Notes: a model not told the origin generated them from the letters alone. A DNA stretch of 64,000 nucleotides from Symsagittifera roscoffensis (GCF_963678635.1 NC_087071.1:41309797-41373796); one strand, 5' to 3'; positions 10,693 through 23,647 are shown, counted from the first letter of the stretch. Numbers and translations: made by a program.

Positions 10693-11349
10693 GGTTTAGC
10701 AAGTATCCAAAGAAACGAATATGAGTAAATCATCGTATCTTTTCGTTTTAATTACCAGTGTTTTTAAGATAATCTGCAACAATCATTTCCTATTTCAAGA
10801 ATTTCAAAAAACGTTTCCTGCTGTTTTTTCAGAACAATAATTTTTCCACTTATTTTTAACAATTACTTGGTATCGTGCATCCTATTAATCTGTTTTTTTT
10901 AATCGCCCATAATCAAAAAAGATAGTTATCAAACAATGGTTTTTCATTAGAGGCAGAGTTCGTACAAAAAAGAACTGATGTCCTGTCGGTCAACCGACAT
11001 ACTGCTTTTTTGGCTTGTTATTGCAATTATATATTCCGTTTTTGTTTTCTTTTATACTCTCTTTCATCGAGGCATTCATTCTGCTCGTATAGCTTATCTG
11101 AAATTCTCGTGGTACGATGAACAAATTTTTGCAATATTAAATGATGTTTTATTTTTATCTGTTTGTCCAGCCTCAGTTTTCGTTAAAAATAGCATTAAAA
11201 ATATTATCCAGATTTGTTTGGCAATTGAATCAAATTAGATTTTAGCAACTTTTTGACATCAAATTTCTCAAACTCAACCTACAAATCAAGTTTTCTTCAA
11301 TTTTTGTATTAAAAAAGAGCACCTTTCTTCTCCATGTGTAATTTAGGAG
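10693..11349. other. Spacer before the B-box-like gene
   Basis: AT-rich. A short hydrophobic frame at 10978-11238 exists, but I see no reason to call it a gene. Sequence just before 11350 ends in a T-rich tract and TTTAG, which could be a splice or trans-splice acceptor for the following frame. Confidence 0.4.
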
Positions 11350-11796
11350 ATGAAAAATACCCCAAACACCTCGGCATCCGGGTCAAACTCTGATATCAAC
11401 TTGATCTGCTCCGACTGCGACAGACTGCTGACTGGTAACTCAGACTGGATCGAAAATCACAAAGGCCATAATGTCCGGCCAGTCGATATTCAAGAAATGC
11501 GGACCAATGTCAGGAAAGAAACGGACATGATGATATCTGCAATTCATACCTCAGCAATCGAGGAAATCCGCGTGATTCAAAACAGGCTGATAAGCATGTC
11601 GAATGATCTCAAAAGTAAACAAAAAAATATTGGAAATATGTCTGCAAGCGAGCTGTCTGCATTTTCTCGGAGCCTGAAGGATAACAAAATTCAGATCGAG
11701 AACGAAAAGAAAAAGCTCTTCCAAAAGGCGTGTGAGATAAAAGAAATGAAGAACTTCATGGCTAATGACCTATCTATCGACTTTTTTCTAAATTAA
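11350..11796 (+). CDS. Small B-box-like zinc finger plus coiled-coil protein
   Basis: A 148-residue frame with more balanced codon use than its surroundings. Residues 18-42 contain C-x2-C (Cys20, Cys23), then a spacer and H-x2-H (His37, His40) in the context ICSDCDR...NHKGHN, which resembles the second half of a B-box zinc finger. Residues about 55-140 are heptad-rich and charged, most likely a coiled coil. The combination recalls TRIM/RBCC-type proteins, but there is no RING domain and no C-terminal domain. The start lies directly after a TTTAGGAG sequence that could be a 3' splice site, so upstream exons are possible. It could be a host gene, a gene fragment or a transposon passenger. The neighbours are only repeats. 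Confidence 0.5.
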   Translation: MKNTPNTSASGSNSDINLICSDCDRLLTGNSDWIENHKGHNVRPVDIQEMRTNVRKETDMMISAIHTSAIEEIRVIQNRLISMSNDLKSKQKNIGNMSASELSAFSRSLKDNKIQIENEKKKLFQKACEIKEMKNFMANDLSIDFFLN

Positions 11797-13898
11797 CCAA
11801 TCTGTGTGAATAATATGGAAATTGTAAATTTGTATAGTTACTAGAAAAACTGTATTAGAAGCTACTAACTGGATAAAAATCATAGTTTTATCTCGCTTGG
11901 ATATATCATTTGCAAATAAAAATAATTTTATCGATTGTTTTCTAAGATATTCACCAAATTGTCAAATCAAAACTGTCTGGAAACAATTCAGAATAGGTGA
12001 TAATTTACTTTGACGAAAAAATACTTTAATTAAATTACATCAGAAGACAAAAGGAAGAGAGTTAAAGGAAAAAATTTAAGAGCCCTCCTCGCAGCTCCTC
12101 ATATGCACCTTTTTAGGGTTGACCTCTATTCGACCAAAAACGCTAATCAATGAAAGAATTCTGATCATAAAAAATTCTTCCATTTTGCTGAAAAGTACAT
12201 CGAGTTTTCAAAGAACGCTTTTCATGTTTGGTCAGTGTATCGTCATTAATAAAATTTAAAAAACTTTGTCAAAAAAACAGAATTTCCATATATGGGAAAA
12301 AATTATGACCAGCATTCTATGAAGCCCACAAAAATATTTTCAAATAATTTACAAATTGCTGCAAAACAAAGAAGGTTTTTTGAACTGCAAAAGGAATGTT
12401 CATCTGATACACCCTTTAGCATGCAAAATTTAGTTTCTCAAAAACGCCCAAAACGCCGTTTTTTTTTTGCATGTTTACGATTAACTTGATGTTTTGATCC
12501 AAACTTTTTATAATAACCATCTCTGAAAAACTTTGCCAGAGTTTTTAAAATCTGTTACTTTTTGAAATCAACTGTGAAAAAAATCTAAGAAAGTTCTGAG
12601 CGTTCAAATGCAAGACAGTCAAACCTTTGTTGACTCTATTATTGAGCAAACGAAGGTCTCTGTGATTTGTGTAAAACTTTGAGAGTAATTCAATTTTTTC
12701 TCCTAAATATATGTTTTTTTTCATGGTATTTTTTAAGAAATGAGAACAAAATTGGTAAAAGTTTTCATTTTTTCCTTTTTCAAAAAATGTTTCAGGTTTT
12801 CTTCAAAAAGCTCATTTTTTCCTCAAATTTGTAACAAAACAGCTCTTTCTTGTGTTTTATATTTGTTAACCATATAATTTTCAGGTGATTCAGATTGTTT
12901 TTTTAATTTTTTTAAATCAACTGCCCTTGTTGCAAAAACGCCATTCGCACAATTTCACACTTGTTCAGTTAGTATTTCACACCTCCAGAAAATGTCTGAT
13001 AATTCTACGACTAGCATTTTTTCGCAGTGTAAAAATAGTTGAATTTTTTTCTCTGTATGAAACTGAGTGATAAGCATTTCGTATTTATTTTAAAAACAAT
13101 AAACTTTTTGAGTTTGGCTGTAAGCTTTTGTGTTCGCTTCCCTATGCAATAACTGAAAAATTTCGCAGGTGCGAAAATCAACAGATTCAGAAGCAATAAT
13201 CCCACCAAACTACTGCATCTTAAGAATCACCGTGTACATTACTGTTCTACTATAACGCCTTTGTAATTTTTAACACTACTTTGCATTTTGTTGAGCACGT
13301 ATAAAACGCCTTCTTTTCAAACGTGTAAGTTTTGTGACTTTTGATACTAGCTTTCTATTTAAAACAAAATGACTAATTCTGGTTCACACAAACCACACTC
13401 TGATCTTTGTTTTTTTTGTTCAGAAATGTGCTTGAATATAAAAACTCAAATTTAGCTTGTAGTATTTTTTTTCGAAACTAGTTTATTTGCGCCTAGAAGA
13501 GTTTTGCGACTGAAAAAGTCTCCAAAAATGTTTACTTGAAAAAGTTCTTTTTTAACACGAGTTATGCAACTTAAGTACATGCAAGTGTATCTAATTTCTC
13601 TGGTCTCTTGCGGTTTCATCTGCTCTATCTTTTTCCATAGGTGTCCAAAAAATATTCGTCGGTAACATTTTTTTTCGTTGAATCATGAATCAACAAAATT
13701 TGAATTCTAACAACCTGTCCAGATAGAAGAGTATCCTTTCTCAGAGATAAATGTTGATTTTGAAGTGTTCTAGTAAAACTTATTTCTTTTTCATCTGAAT
13801 TGTGCGAATATCACATTTTAGAAAAGAAACGTTAGCAACAAACTTGTGGATAAGTGAAGAGTAAGACTTGTACCATGACGATTAGGATTGGCATCATT
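11797..13898. other. Gene-free AT-rich stretch
   Basis: No gene is recognised. At 12117-12145 lies a GGTTGACC ... CGACCAAAAACGCTAATCA motif, and around 13005-13080 words like CTACGACTAGCATTTTT and GTGATAAGCATTT. These are scattered members of the GGTTGACC/GCTAATCATA repeat family seen better at 14835-15654. The rest shows only homopolymer-rich spacer. Confidence 0.5.
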
Positions 13899-14105
13899 GA
13901 GAATGAGAATTTGTCTCAGAAGAGTTCCATGTTTTTTGTCACTATCACTCGAAAATCTTACAAAATGAAGAGATGTCTATAGGGCCCGAAAGTTGTTTCA
14001 GGTTTGGTTTTCTTTTTTAGTATTTTCTTTTTTTTTCAAATCATTGGTCAAATATAGCATGGGAGCTGTGAATAAAATTGAGTAGTTATTCGAGAAAAAT
14101 GAATG
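13899..14105 (+). repeat. 207-bp dispersed repeat, copy 1
   Basis: This block and 15034-15241 are the same sequence in direct orientation with roughly 90 percent identity by eye. Both begin GAGAATGAGAATTTGTCTCA or GAGAATGATAATTTGTCTCA and end near CGAGAAAAAxGAATG. The block is non-coding. Copy 2 lies inside a TIR-like element, so copy 1 may be a remnant of a related element. Confidence 0.8.
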
Positions 14106-14834
14106 GCTGACCCATCTGGACAGTTGAGTAAATATGAAAGAGTTAAAGAAAGACAGCTTTTAAAATCGCATCAGATCAACTGTGAGGGGCTACATGTTTA
14201 GATGTCAATCAATTTAGTTGCTACCTACTATTATTTATATCCTTGAGAGTTTCTCATATTACTATTAAGTGGGAAATTGGTACCTGACTGTCAGTCAGTC
14301 TAGGTTTGTCTAGTCTGCCTATTTGTTGACCTCTAGTTCAGAGTCCTAATTATGCGAACTAGAAACAAGTTGAACTTAATCTTCAACCGTACCGTTTTAA
14401 CTTACCCTTGTTATGGCAGCCGTCAGCAATAACGTGCGTCATCTGAATTACAACTAAGAGTTTCCTTTTGGATGAAATTTTATATCATTTAACCAGCCCT
14501 CCTTTTATTTGAGTTTTCCAGACTCGATGATCATTTGGAGTTTTCCACCCCAGATTTAACATCAGTAACTGTGAAGATCGTTTTTTGCGAACATGTTTTG
14601 TGGATTTTTAAAACATCCTGTAATATCCGTTTTATCTTTTTTCCCATTTTTGTGATATCATGACTAGTCATCGCAGCCTGGATAATTTCAGTTCGATCAG
14701 TTTTTTGGCAACGAATCTGTTCAATCCCTGGTGCTTTTTTTTAGTTTGATCGAAACTTTTATGATTATCGCCAACTTGATTTTCCGTCCAGTCACCTTTT
14801 CTATAGTAGTTTTTTTTTTCGTCGTATTCTCCCA
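14106..14834. other. Spacer without recognised feature
   Basis: AT-rich and without a convincing gene. A possible splice-donor-like GGTAAGTT on the - strand near 14400 is not supported by any recognisable coding stretch. Confidence 0.4.
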
Positions 14835-15654
14835 GGTTGACCAAAATTGCTAATCATACACTTTTAATGCAATTACAGAAAATTGTTTGAAAGGTCTATG
14901 ATTAGTGATTTTTCATATATTTTTCATTACTAGCGTTTTTCCATAGACCAAAAATATTGTTATATTATATTTTAGTTTCTGAAAATCTTTTGGTTGTCTT
15001 CATAACTGGACAGAAGTGACAAAAACGTTAGTTGAGAATGATAATTTGTCTCAGAAGAGTTTCATGTTTTCTGTCACTATCACTCGAAAATCTTATAAAA
15101 TGAAGGAGATGTCTATTGGGGCCAAAAGTTGTTTCAGGTTTGGTTTTCTTTTTTAGTATTTTCTTTTTTTTTCAAATCATTGGTCAAATATAGCACGGGA
15201 GCTGTGAATAAAATTGAGTAACTATTCGAGAAAAAAGAATGTAAGCAAAAACGTAGAGTAAACAGAGGTTTTACCGCGTCGCATTAATTTTGCTTTGAAA
15301 ACGTCCTGAAAGTTCTTTAGCCTGTCTTTGGTGAATATTATAACGAATTGTTTGTTTGAGTACAAATTTTGTTTTACGGTTGATAACAAAAGAAAAAATC
15401 AGTTGGTGCATCAAAAAAAGCTATCATACATTTTCCGTTTTTGGAAATTGTCTGATTACCAATTCTTTGACAAAAGCTTTTCTTTTTGAATTACTATGAT
15501 AGACCGAACTTTATGCCAAAACAGCAAAAAAGTTCCTGAAAAATTCGATGATCCCATTTTGGCAAAATGTATAAACTTTGTTCGTGGAGTATTTTTTCAT
15601 AGATTTAGTTTATGGAATTGTAAGATTAGCAGTTTTTATCTACGGAGGTCAACC
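14835..15654. mobile_element. Possible TIR element with GGTTGACC ends
   Basis: The left end GGTTGACCAAAATTGCTAATCATAC and the right end, whose complement reads GGTTGACC then AAAACTGCTAATCTTAC, are inverted over a discontinuous stretch of about 40 bases. The same pairing of GGTTGACC with GCTAATCATA-like words recurs at 12117 and at 26075-26109. The element encloses copy 2 of the 207-bp repeat. It is decayed and the superfamily is not known. Confidence 0.4.
15034..15241 (+). repeat. 207-bp dispersed repeat, copy 2
   Basis: Direct copy of the block at 13899-14105, about 1.1 kb downstream. See that entry for the comparison. Confidence 0.8.
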
Positions 15655-15788
15655 CACCGGGCCTATTCTTCATTTCACTGCGTCCCTGGCCTTTTGAATT
15701 GACCAAAATATTTTCATTTTCATGTCTTAAACGATTGTTTAGACTTCTGCTTCTGCCTGAAAAATGCTCGTGAGTGATTTATCGGAGA

Positions 15789-16262
15789 TTACATAATTCT
15801 CATGACTTGAGTTTTACGATGGTCTATGAGATCATTTTGAAACACCTTGCGTTCGTTGTCAAAGAGTAAACTTTTCGGTTCTCCAAATCTGGCAAAAACT
15901 GCTGACAAATAATTTTGACTGTCAGAGTAGTTTTTCATCATTATTTGAGCAAGTCTCCATTGTCGACAGCAGCCGAAATGTTTCATTGGTCTTTGATTTG
16001 AGTCCAATTTTTTGAGAAACATCGCCCACTTCTCATTTGAATCCCAGTTGCATGAACTTTCAGAATCCTCAGTAGTTAATGCCTTCTGATGTTGCCAATG
16101 ATTTGGCTTCCTTCTTGAAATACTATTCAGCGTATGAACGTTGCATCGAAAACCTTTTCCTGCTCTAAGGGTGTCTTTAAGTGTCAGATTTGCTTGAAGA
16201 TCGTGTACTATGACTCCGATAGTAGTTGTCTGACTATTTGAGAAGAAGTTGTCGTTTTGCAC
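15789..16262 (-). pseudogene. Ty3/gypsy-like integrase scrap
   Basis: A frame on the - strand whose C-terminal part reads AVFARFGEPKSLLFDNERK. This resembles the second catalytic region of LTR-retrotransposon integrases (RFG-P-x-x-L-x-x-D-N-G). No LTR, reverse transcriptase or gag was found next to it. It is an old, broken fragment. Confidence 0.5.
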
Positions 16263-17063
16263 GAAACGTTGTTTCGTTCTTCTGCTCTGTTTTCATGATG
16301 CAGTATTCGTAGAGCAAATATGCATGAAGACTCTACTTTGCGGGAACAATCTATAATTAGTAGTCCAACTCCATCTACACAATTTATCGAATATTTTTAA
16401 TAGATGCTGCTGTTTTCACTGTCTCAAAATCGTGAGCTAAAAATCACTCAAAGAGTTTGTTATGATTTTTCACGATTGATTTGAGTGCGAGTTTGAATTG
16501 CTTGAATCTGAATTTTTATTCCACCACAAAAACAAACAGTTGCTTTTCTCCTTCTAAGCTAAATATGTTCCTGAATTTTTTTAGGGGCATCCGTTTTGCG
16601 GTATTAATTTTTTGTTAAACCTGCGCTCCTCGTTTTCAGCATGATTTTTTTTGTTTTTGTCGTTTCAGTCAGAACTTTTCTGATGAAAATCTATCAGCGG
16701 AAGTTTCTTGGCGGCATAATTTGGTATCGTTCTTTTGTAGAAAACGGTCAGAGATGAAAACGAGTGCAGGTTTTATGGCCAGCAGGATGTTTCCCGAAAC
16801 TTAATTTCGGCAGCTGATACCAAATACACAGCATATCAAATGATCGGAAATGGTTTCGAGTTTGAATTCGTTTCCATGATGGTTATTTTTTTTCTTAGTC
16901 CTCCGTTTTTTAAATTTGATGATCACGCGTTTGATGCCTTTTATTTCAACTGTTCTAAAGCTACTCACATGACCTTTCAACCAATCAAAGACCTTGAAAC
17001 TGTCCAAAAATTAACCAAATTTGACGCTTATTTCGAATTTTCTAATTTTCGAATACTGAGCCC
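16263..17063. other. Spacer between integrase scrap and MITE copy 2
   Basis: Nothing convincing. Some of it may be further decayed retroelement sequence belonging to the scrap to its left. Confidence 0.4.
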
Positions 17064-17464
17064 CAGGGGCGGATTTAGGGGGGGGGGGTGGGGCGTACGC
17101 TCCCCGCCCTCAGGGATTTGACCCCCTGCCAACCCAAAGGGTCCCCCCTTTGATATTTTTTTCCGAAATCAATTTTTGGCCGACCGACCCTGAAATCTTT
17201 CTAAAGGCGCCTTTGGCGCCAATATATACTAACTTTGAGGGGGAGCGCGCGCCAAAAAAAACGCAATTTTTTTGTCAAAATTTTCAAAAAGTATCCAAAA
17301 ACGGCTTTCTTGACTGTTTTTTTCAAAAATTAGCCTGCGGCGCAGAAAATTGGGCCAAAATAAGGACATTTTAGTGTGCTTTAGAAGAGCTCGGAAAATC
17401 AATTTGGTCGATCTAAAAAAAAGGATCCGCCCCCACCCTCGAAAAAATCCTAGATCCGCCACTG
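17064..17464 (-). mobile_element. GC-rich MITE, copy 2 (inverted relative to copy 1)
   Basis: It begins CAGGGGCGGATTTAGG and ends TAGATCCGCCACTG. The interior matches copy 1 at 7074-7491 read on the opposite strand, including the GGCGCC palindrome, the ATATATACTAACTTTGAGG stretch and the G-runs. A clean target duplication is not visible. Confidence 0.8.
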
Positions 17465-18222
17465 GATGAGAAATGGAGCAGAAAAATTACCACTTCATAG
17501 CTATCATATGTACTTCTCAAATTTCCTTGAGAATCCAGAATGCCAACAACATGATAGTCCATTTTATTTTTTGCTATGTTTTTAACTGTGTTTTTATGAG
17601 ATTCAACATGTGCGCTCAATCTCCGTAAGATGAAATTGAAGTCGAGAAGAATCAAAAATAATTTCGTATTATCGGCAATAAAAAATTATCAGGGGTTTTG
17701 ATAATTTCCATCCAAAAACATTAGCTCATATAACACCAGTTTTCAGCTTCAATAAACACATTGGCGCAAGCTAGCCGCAAGAATCGGTCGGTAATGTCCT
17801 TGAGACAAATTGCTCTCTTTGGCGGTCCGCCTTAATTAAGGCTGAAACGAATTAGAACCAAAAAACAGTAAAAAAACGGTCAAATGGGGCTATAACCCCT
17901 CGGGTCTACATGTTTTAAGGCCTGCGTATGAGTGGACTCGATCCCGGTTGACCGGCATGAGAGACTTGTTCCTAGGCCGCTCGGCCAACTGTGCTTATGG
18001 TTGTTACATTTTGGTCCAATCATATTCAAGCTTGTGTTTGATTTTATATGCATTTATACTCTGTTTTATAAGAAGGAAGAACCGGAGCAATCTTAACGGT
18101 CGGCCGAGTGACATCACGGGTTGCGGTCTTAACCAAGGCGGATCGGGCGCAACGGTCCTGTCCTTAATTCAGCTTGACGAATCGGGCGAGGGGTTAGTAC
18201 CCACGTGGACTATCGGGCTCAA
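17465..18222. other. Flank downstream of the BEL/Pao element
   Basis: The base composition turns more GC-rich from about 17750. This may include the 3' untranslated part or 3' LTR of the BEL/Pao element read on the - strand, but no matching second copy was found near 23 kb, so no LTR is claimed. Confidence 0.35.
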
Positions 18223-21200
18223 TCACCCACACGAGTTGTGCCACTTGAGAGTGGAGTCAAATTGAGTGAGGCACTTGACACGCTTATTCAGTGAGGGAAC
18301 ATATTCTCGAAGCCAACGAGACCAAATCGCGTTAGCATATGACTGCGCTCGCACGTACCTCTTCTTTTGGTCAAAAAGCTCCCCAAGTAAAAGCGAAGGA
18401 AAACTTGTGGCATGTTGTCCAAACAAAAAGTGGTTTGGGGTCGACGCTTCTAACTCACATGAATCCGAACTAACGGGAGTGATTGGCCTCGAATTCAAAG
18501 CCTGCTCAACTAAGCAGGGTGTTGTTCCTAACACCTCTTCGGTGACTCGCCTACTGCCTAGTATATCGTAAAGCACGCGTTTTACGCTTCGAACGAGACG
18601 CTACCTGGAACCGCCATGATGGGGTGCGCCTAGCGGGTTAACTTTCCAAGTTACACCTTTGTGTGCAAAAATGATCGGAGACATGCCATTCCAGCTCTGA
18701 TGCAGGCAAGTAGTTCCTTTTCCGCACCAACGAAGTTCGTGCCGCTATCCGACCAGATCGGGCTTATTGTAATGAACTGTTCAATGCCCATGACACACGA
18801 ACTAGTGTCCAGAGATGGTACAATCTCAAGGTGTACAGCCCTGGTGGTGAGGCAAGTGAAAAGAAATCCCCAACTTTTTTTCACTGCTTCTGCGAACCGG
18901 AACGTGGAGCGGTCCAAAGTAATCCCCACCCGTATGATGAAAGGGTGGTTGCTTGTATCTGAGACGTTCGAAAGATAAATCCGACATCATTGGCTGGATG
19001 GTAGTTGCTTTGCGTTTACGGCATGTTACACATTGATTTCCGATAGACCAAACTAGTCGACGCAACGCAAGTATTGCATATTTCATATTTAAAACGGAGC
19101 GCATATAATCTAAACCTTGATGAAAATGTTTGTTGTTGTGGCTGCGGGCCAACAAGCGAACTAGGGTATGTCGGGCGTCAAGTAATATTGGGTGCTTAGT
19201 ATCAAACTCGGTATTCACTAAGCGCACGATCCGTCTGGTGGAACAGATGATACCAGCGGGACCAAAAAATGGCTATTCTTAATAGGTTTGCCAGCGGCGA
19301 GTGTTTTTAAATCAACGAGGAAGCATTCCATCTGTGCAAGTTGAATCAGTCTGCTTTTTGCAATATCAAGTTCAGTGGGGTCGTGTTTCGTAAGTCCTTA
19401 CCGCGAAAATGCTTATGTGAAGGCAGCATCCTTAACAGAAAAGCGACTAATCATTTATATCCCGTGAAGGAACTGAACCTTTCCCAATTGAAATTGTTTT
19501 CGGGATGTTTGATGGATGTGACATCGGGGACGAAGGAAGATGATGTCTCCAAGCAATTATCAACATCACAAGAAAGACCCTTTAAACGAAATTTATTGAT
19601 TACACGTTCGTCGGGTATAAACGGCCAATCTTTAGTCCTGAGGATGCTCGGACCAATAACCCAGCTGCTATCCTTGAGGGCTTCCGAAGAAATCCCCCGC
19701 GTACCGGTAGCAGCTGGATTATCGCCGATCAGTACATGTTGCCACTCATCAATAGTGGTCGGTTCGAGCATTTCGCCGACACGGTTAGCGACGAATACAG
19801 GTAATTCTTCAGTGGAGTTTAGCCACTGCAAAACTGTAGTACAATCCGTCCACATGTAGACATGATTAATGCAGACAGTAAAGGCGGTCAGTATATCATC
19901 TTTCAGTCGTGTGGCGAGCAGAGCAGCTTGAAGCTCTACCTTTGGCATAGATAGCGCTTTCAGGAGCGCAACGCGAGTTTTACCAAAGATGAAGGATATT
20001 TGAGTTTTGTGCCAACTCGAGAGTCGCGCATGCAATAATCCAACAGCACAGAAAACGTCCTGCAAGCTATCACCGAACATGTGGAGCTCAATTTGATCTA
20101 CAAGCTCTGTGAAGTAACCACGGGGAAAAGTCAATTGCCCTAAGAGAGGAGTGCCACTCGAGAAAGTTATCTTTTATCGCTTCCGGAAGTTCCTCGTCCC
20201 AACTTTGGCCAATGATTTTCCAAATATCCTTAAGCAAAAGACGGGCCCTAACGGTGTATGGCGCTACTAACCCAACAGGGTCAAACACAGCAGAGACGAA
20301 TTTCAAGACGGTTCGTTGAGTTAATGCCTTATCGAGAGGACGACCAACGCCTCTGCTAACAACTAATGTGTCTTTCACATGGTCCCACTTGAGACCAAAG
20401 ACGTGTGATGATTGTTCTGCACCATTACAAACTTCCTTGATAGGTAAAGACAAGGTTTCGCAATCCTCGGGGTTCATTGCTGAAGTGATTTCATCAGCCC
20501 TACTGACAACTTTTCATCCTCCCAATTTTAGTAACGAAACCAAATTGCGGCTAACTTTAATTGTATGGGTAACTTTTTCGAACGAATTCAACCATTCGTC
20601 CATGTAAACATTTTCAGTTACGACTGAGGCGGCCTAAGTGTATGTGTTTGTATTATCAGTTGCTGTTTTTCGCAACGCGAAATTGGCGCACGTAGGCGAA
20701 TCCCGAGCGCCGAATATTTCGCGAGTGTACTGATGAACTACCACATCGGAAGTGGTATCCTCTCGCCACAAAAATCGGAGTGAAATTTAAACGAAACAAA
20801 ATTGCGGCTAATTTTAATTGTATGGGTAATGTTTTCGAACGAATCCATGTAAGGGTCCGTGTAAAATTTTCAGTTACGACTGATGCGGCCTCAGGGTATG
20901 TAGACATATTATCAGTTGCTGTTTTTCTCAATGCGAAATTGGCGTACGTAGACGAATCCCGGGCGCCGAATATATGGCGAGCGTACTGATGAACTACCAC
21001 ATCGGAAGTGGTATCCTCTCGCCACAAAAATCGGAGTGAAACTTGATCACGGGCGAGGACTCCTACCTGGAGGAACATACCCTTTACATGCGCGGAGACG
21101 GTGTACTTGTGTTGACGGAATCGCAAAAGTACAAAACTTAATTTTTGGTGTAGGTCCGGACCCATCATTAAGGACTTTTTAAAGGATGTGCAGTGAAACT

Positions 21201-22948
21201 TAAAAGCCCCATTCAGGACTCGGCGCACCTTAACCGGCTTGTTCGGTTTCACGACGGGATGGTGCGGAAGATACCACTCGCGATCGGAACGCGTACGTGG
21301 ATCATGAGATTCGACGGTAACGACATAGCCTTTCCTATTGTCCTCTCTATTTGTGTATGCGTAACTTTCGCGCAGTTCAGGGTCTTTACTTAACCTTCTC
21401 TCCAATTTTTCAAATTGGACGAGTGACGAGTAATAGTGGTTTGGTAGATTGACATTACTATCAAAGCAGAGGAACAATGCATCTTTCGCCCCCGTGAACG
21501 GTTTCAGAATTAAGGATGGATAAAGGATGTTTACCCGCGGCGCAATGGGCATCTATTTTTTTTTGAAAGAACATAAGATTCCAACTCATACTAGGATTTT
21601 ATCTGGTCGGTCAGAGAATAATCTTCAACAACACATTTGAAACACGAATAAGTAGAAACAACGGACGGCGGCGACGGACCACTTATGACCCAACCTATCG
21701 GTAGGCGAACGGAACACAGTGAGTTTTCATCATCTCCCAAGATGAACTCAGTGGATCTAACGGCGTGGTAGTAGTCTTGTCCTATAACAACTTCAACACC
21801 CTCAAAATTTTTTTGAGTGATCTTAAGAAGTGCTAATTGTGGATATTTTTTCTGCAAATCAGCAATATTGATTAATTCGGAACCGATCCGAATATTTTTT
21901 TAACATATGCACACAGAGAAAAACGAAATCACTTTTATTCGGCTCGGAGGAACCTGTAAACTTGACCCTCTGAAACTCAACAATGGTGGTTGAATTGAAA
22001 CCACTAATTGACAAAATAATGGGCTCACCTTCTATGCAGAGACGGTTAACTAGTGACGAAGACGCACAAGAGCGAGTCGATGCACTATAACAAAGAACCA
22101 ACGTCAGAAGACTGGTTACATCACAGGATACACCATGTGTTGCAATTGGCAACGACATTTTAGACAATTCAATGTCATGTATATCACTAACAGCAGCATG
22201 GGTGGAAGTTTTTATGTTAAAATTGAATTTTCCTTCCGAGGAAATACTTTTACGGCTTAATGGAGCAATACATTTGTGTGTGCTATCACACTCTGGCTTC
22301 GGGCACTTTTTAGCTCTAGATTATTGCCGGAACATTGAGGCAAGCGAAGCAAAATCTCTGCTCAACTAAGTATTTTGCTCGCTGAGTAGCATTCTTTTCC
22401 TTAAAAACAGCACAGTTCCACAATGCACTTTGTACCTAACACCATAACACGCATAACACGCAATAACTCAACGCTCAATTGCGGCTTTTGCTTTGCCTGT
22501 GACGAGTGTTTTTAGATATGTCAGTTTCGTATCATCGTTGAGAACAACGGAGTCCAAACTTAAACTGACCAAAACATTCGTACCAGTTTAACGGGTTGCC
22601 GTCAAACTGAGCTAACTTCCGTTCAGGAAGATGATCTTTGCGGCTATGCATCAATAGTTCCGCCAATTCACGAGCGGAGAGAGGTCGATCCGACGAACAA
22701 CCTTGGTTCGGATAAGCAAATGATGGTGCGTAGTCTTCGTTGACTGGTTGAGAACCGGTATTAGTATAATTGAAGAAATGCGGAACATGCTGGGGATGAA
22801 CTGGCGGAGAATCAAAATACACAGTCCCACGACTAGTACATAACCCGGCGGTGTTACACAGTGGGACAACCGTTGACACATTAGAAAAAAAATGTTTCCA
22901 GCATAAAAAACACCGAGCAGGCGTGACTATTGGAGTTGTAGCTGCCAA
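18223..22948 (-). mobile_element. BEL/Pao LTR retrotransposon, broken
   Basis: A retroelement read on the - strand. From right to left it shows a gag-like region (about 22.5-22.9 kb, with ERKLAQFDGNPLNWYECFGQF, typical of the BEL/Pao gag domain), zinc-knuckle and protease parts (about 21.6-22.4 kb), reverse transcriptase (about 20.1-21.5 kb), a BEL/Pao-type RNase H/peptidase A17-like region (about 19.4-20.1 kb, with MPKVELQAALLATRL) and an integrase with its zinc-binding part (CVTCRKRKA) and C-terminal domain (18.2-19.2 kb). It is broken in something like ten or more places and includes an internal duplication. LTRs were not identified. It is old. Confidence 0.85.
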
Positions 22949-23647
22949 TCGCTATAAGTTTGCATGTTAAGACAACCATCATCACTCTTTCATTTTTTGC
23001 AGAAAATCCAGTTTTACCGCCTGAGTTATGTTTTTACTTGATGGAAAATATGACTTATCTCCACAGAATTTAATTTTTTTGGTTTCTAGATTTTTTAAAC
23101 TAATTTGTCCTGAATTGTCAGATGATTGTCTTAACATTGTATGAAACCCCCCCCCCCCCCGTGATCATACTCCAAGAGCAACCTAGCATGCTGTGCTTGA
23201 TTATTAAACTGTAGGAGAACTAGCAAATCACTTAGAATTATATCTGTTTCAGCTGTATTAATTCAAATTATTTTTTGCTAGTAAACGCAATTTTTGTCAC
23301 GAGATGAATTCCATTGGTATCATTTAGTCACCAATGGTAAATTCAAATTCTGATTTTACAGTATCGATCAGGTTCATGAAGTGTCAAAAGAAATTGGTTT
23401 TCACAGTTCTTTCTTCCTGACAGGGTTTCGGCTCATTCAATAAGACAACGCGCTCTCAGAGTATGCTGTAGTCTGACTTCCTCAGATAAGTCAATAATGA
23501 CCATCTCTTTGAGCTTTTTTGTATAAACTAGACATCTCAACTTTATGATTACTTGCACTGGAAGTTAACCAAGAAAAACGTTTGTCCTTTGATGAATGAA
23601 TTCTCAAATTTAGACTAATCGATTGAATTGATAGATATCAGTTGATT
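22949..23647. other. Spacer with a C-run
   Basis: AT-rich. A run of 14 or so C lies at 23147-23160. No gene or RNA is recognised. If the BEL/Pao element kept a 5' LTR it should be in this stretch, but I could not match one. Confidence 0.4.

Noticed and set aside
10978-11238. Hydrophobic 86-codon frame as a membrane protein
   Set aside because: T-rich DNA gives hydrophobic codons by chance; no splice context or family match.
17650-18222. 3' LTR of the BEL/Pao element
   Set aside because: No matching copy was found near the other end (22.95-23.65 kb).
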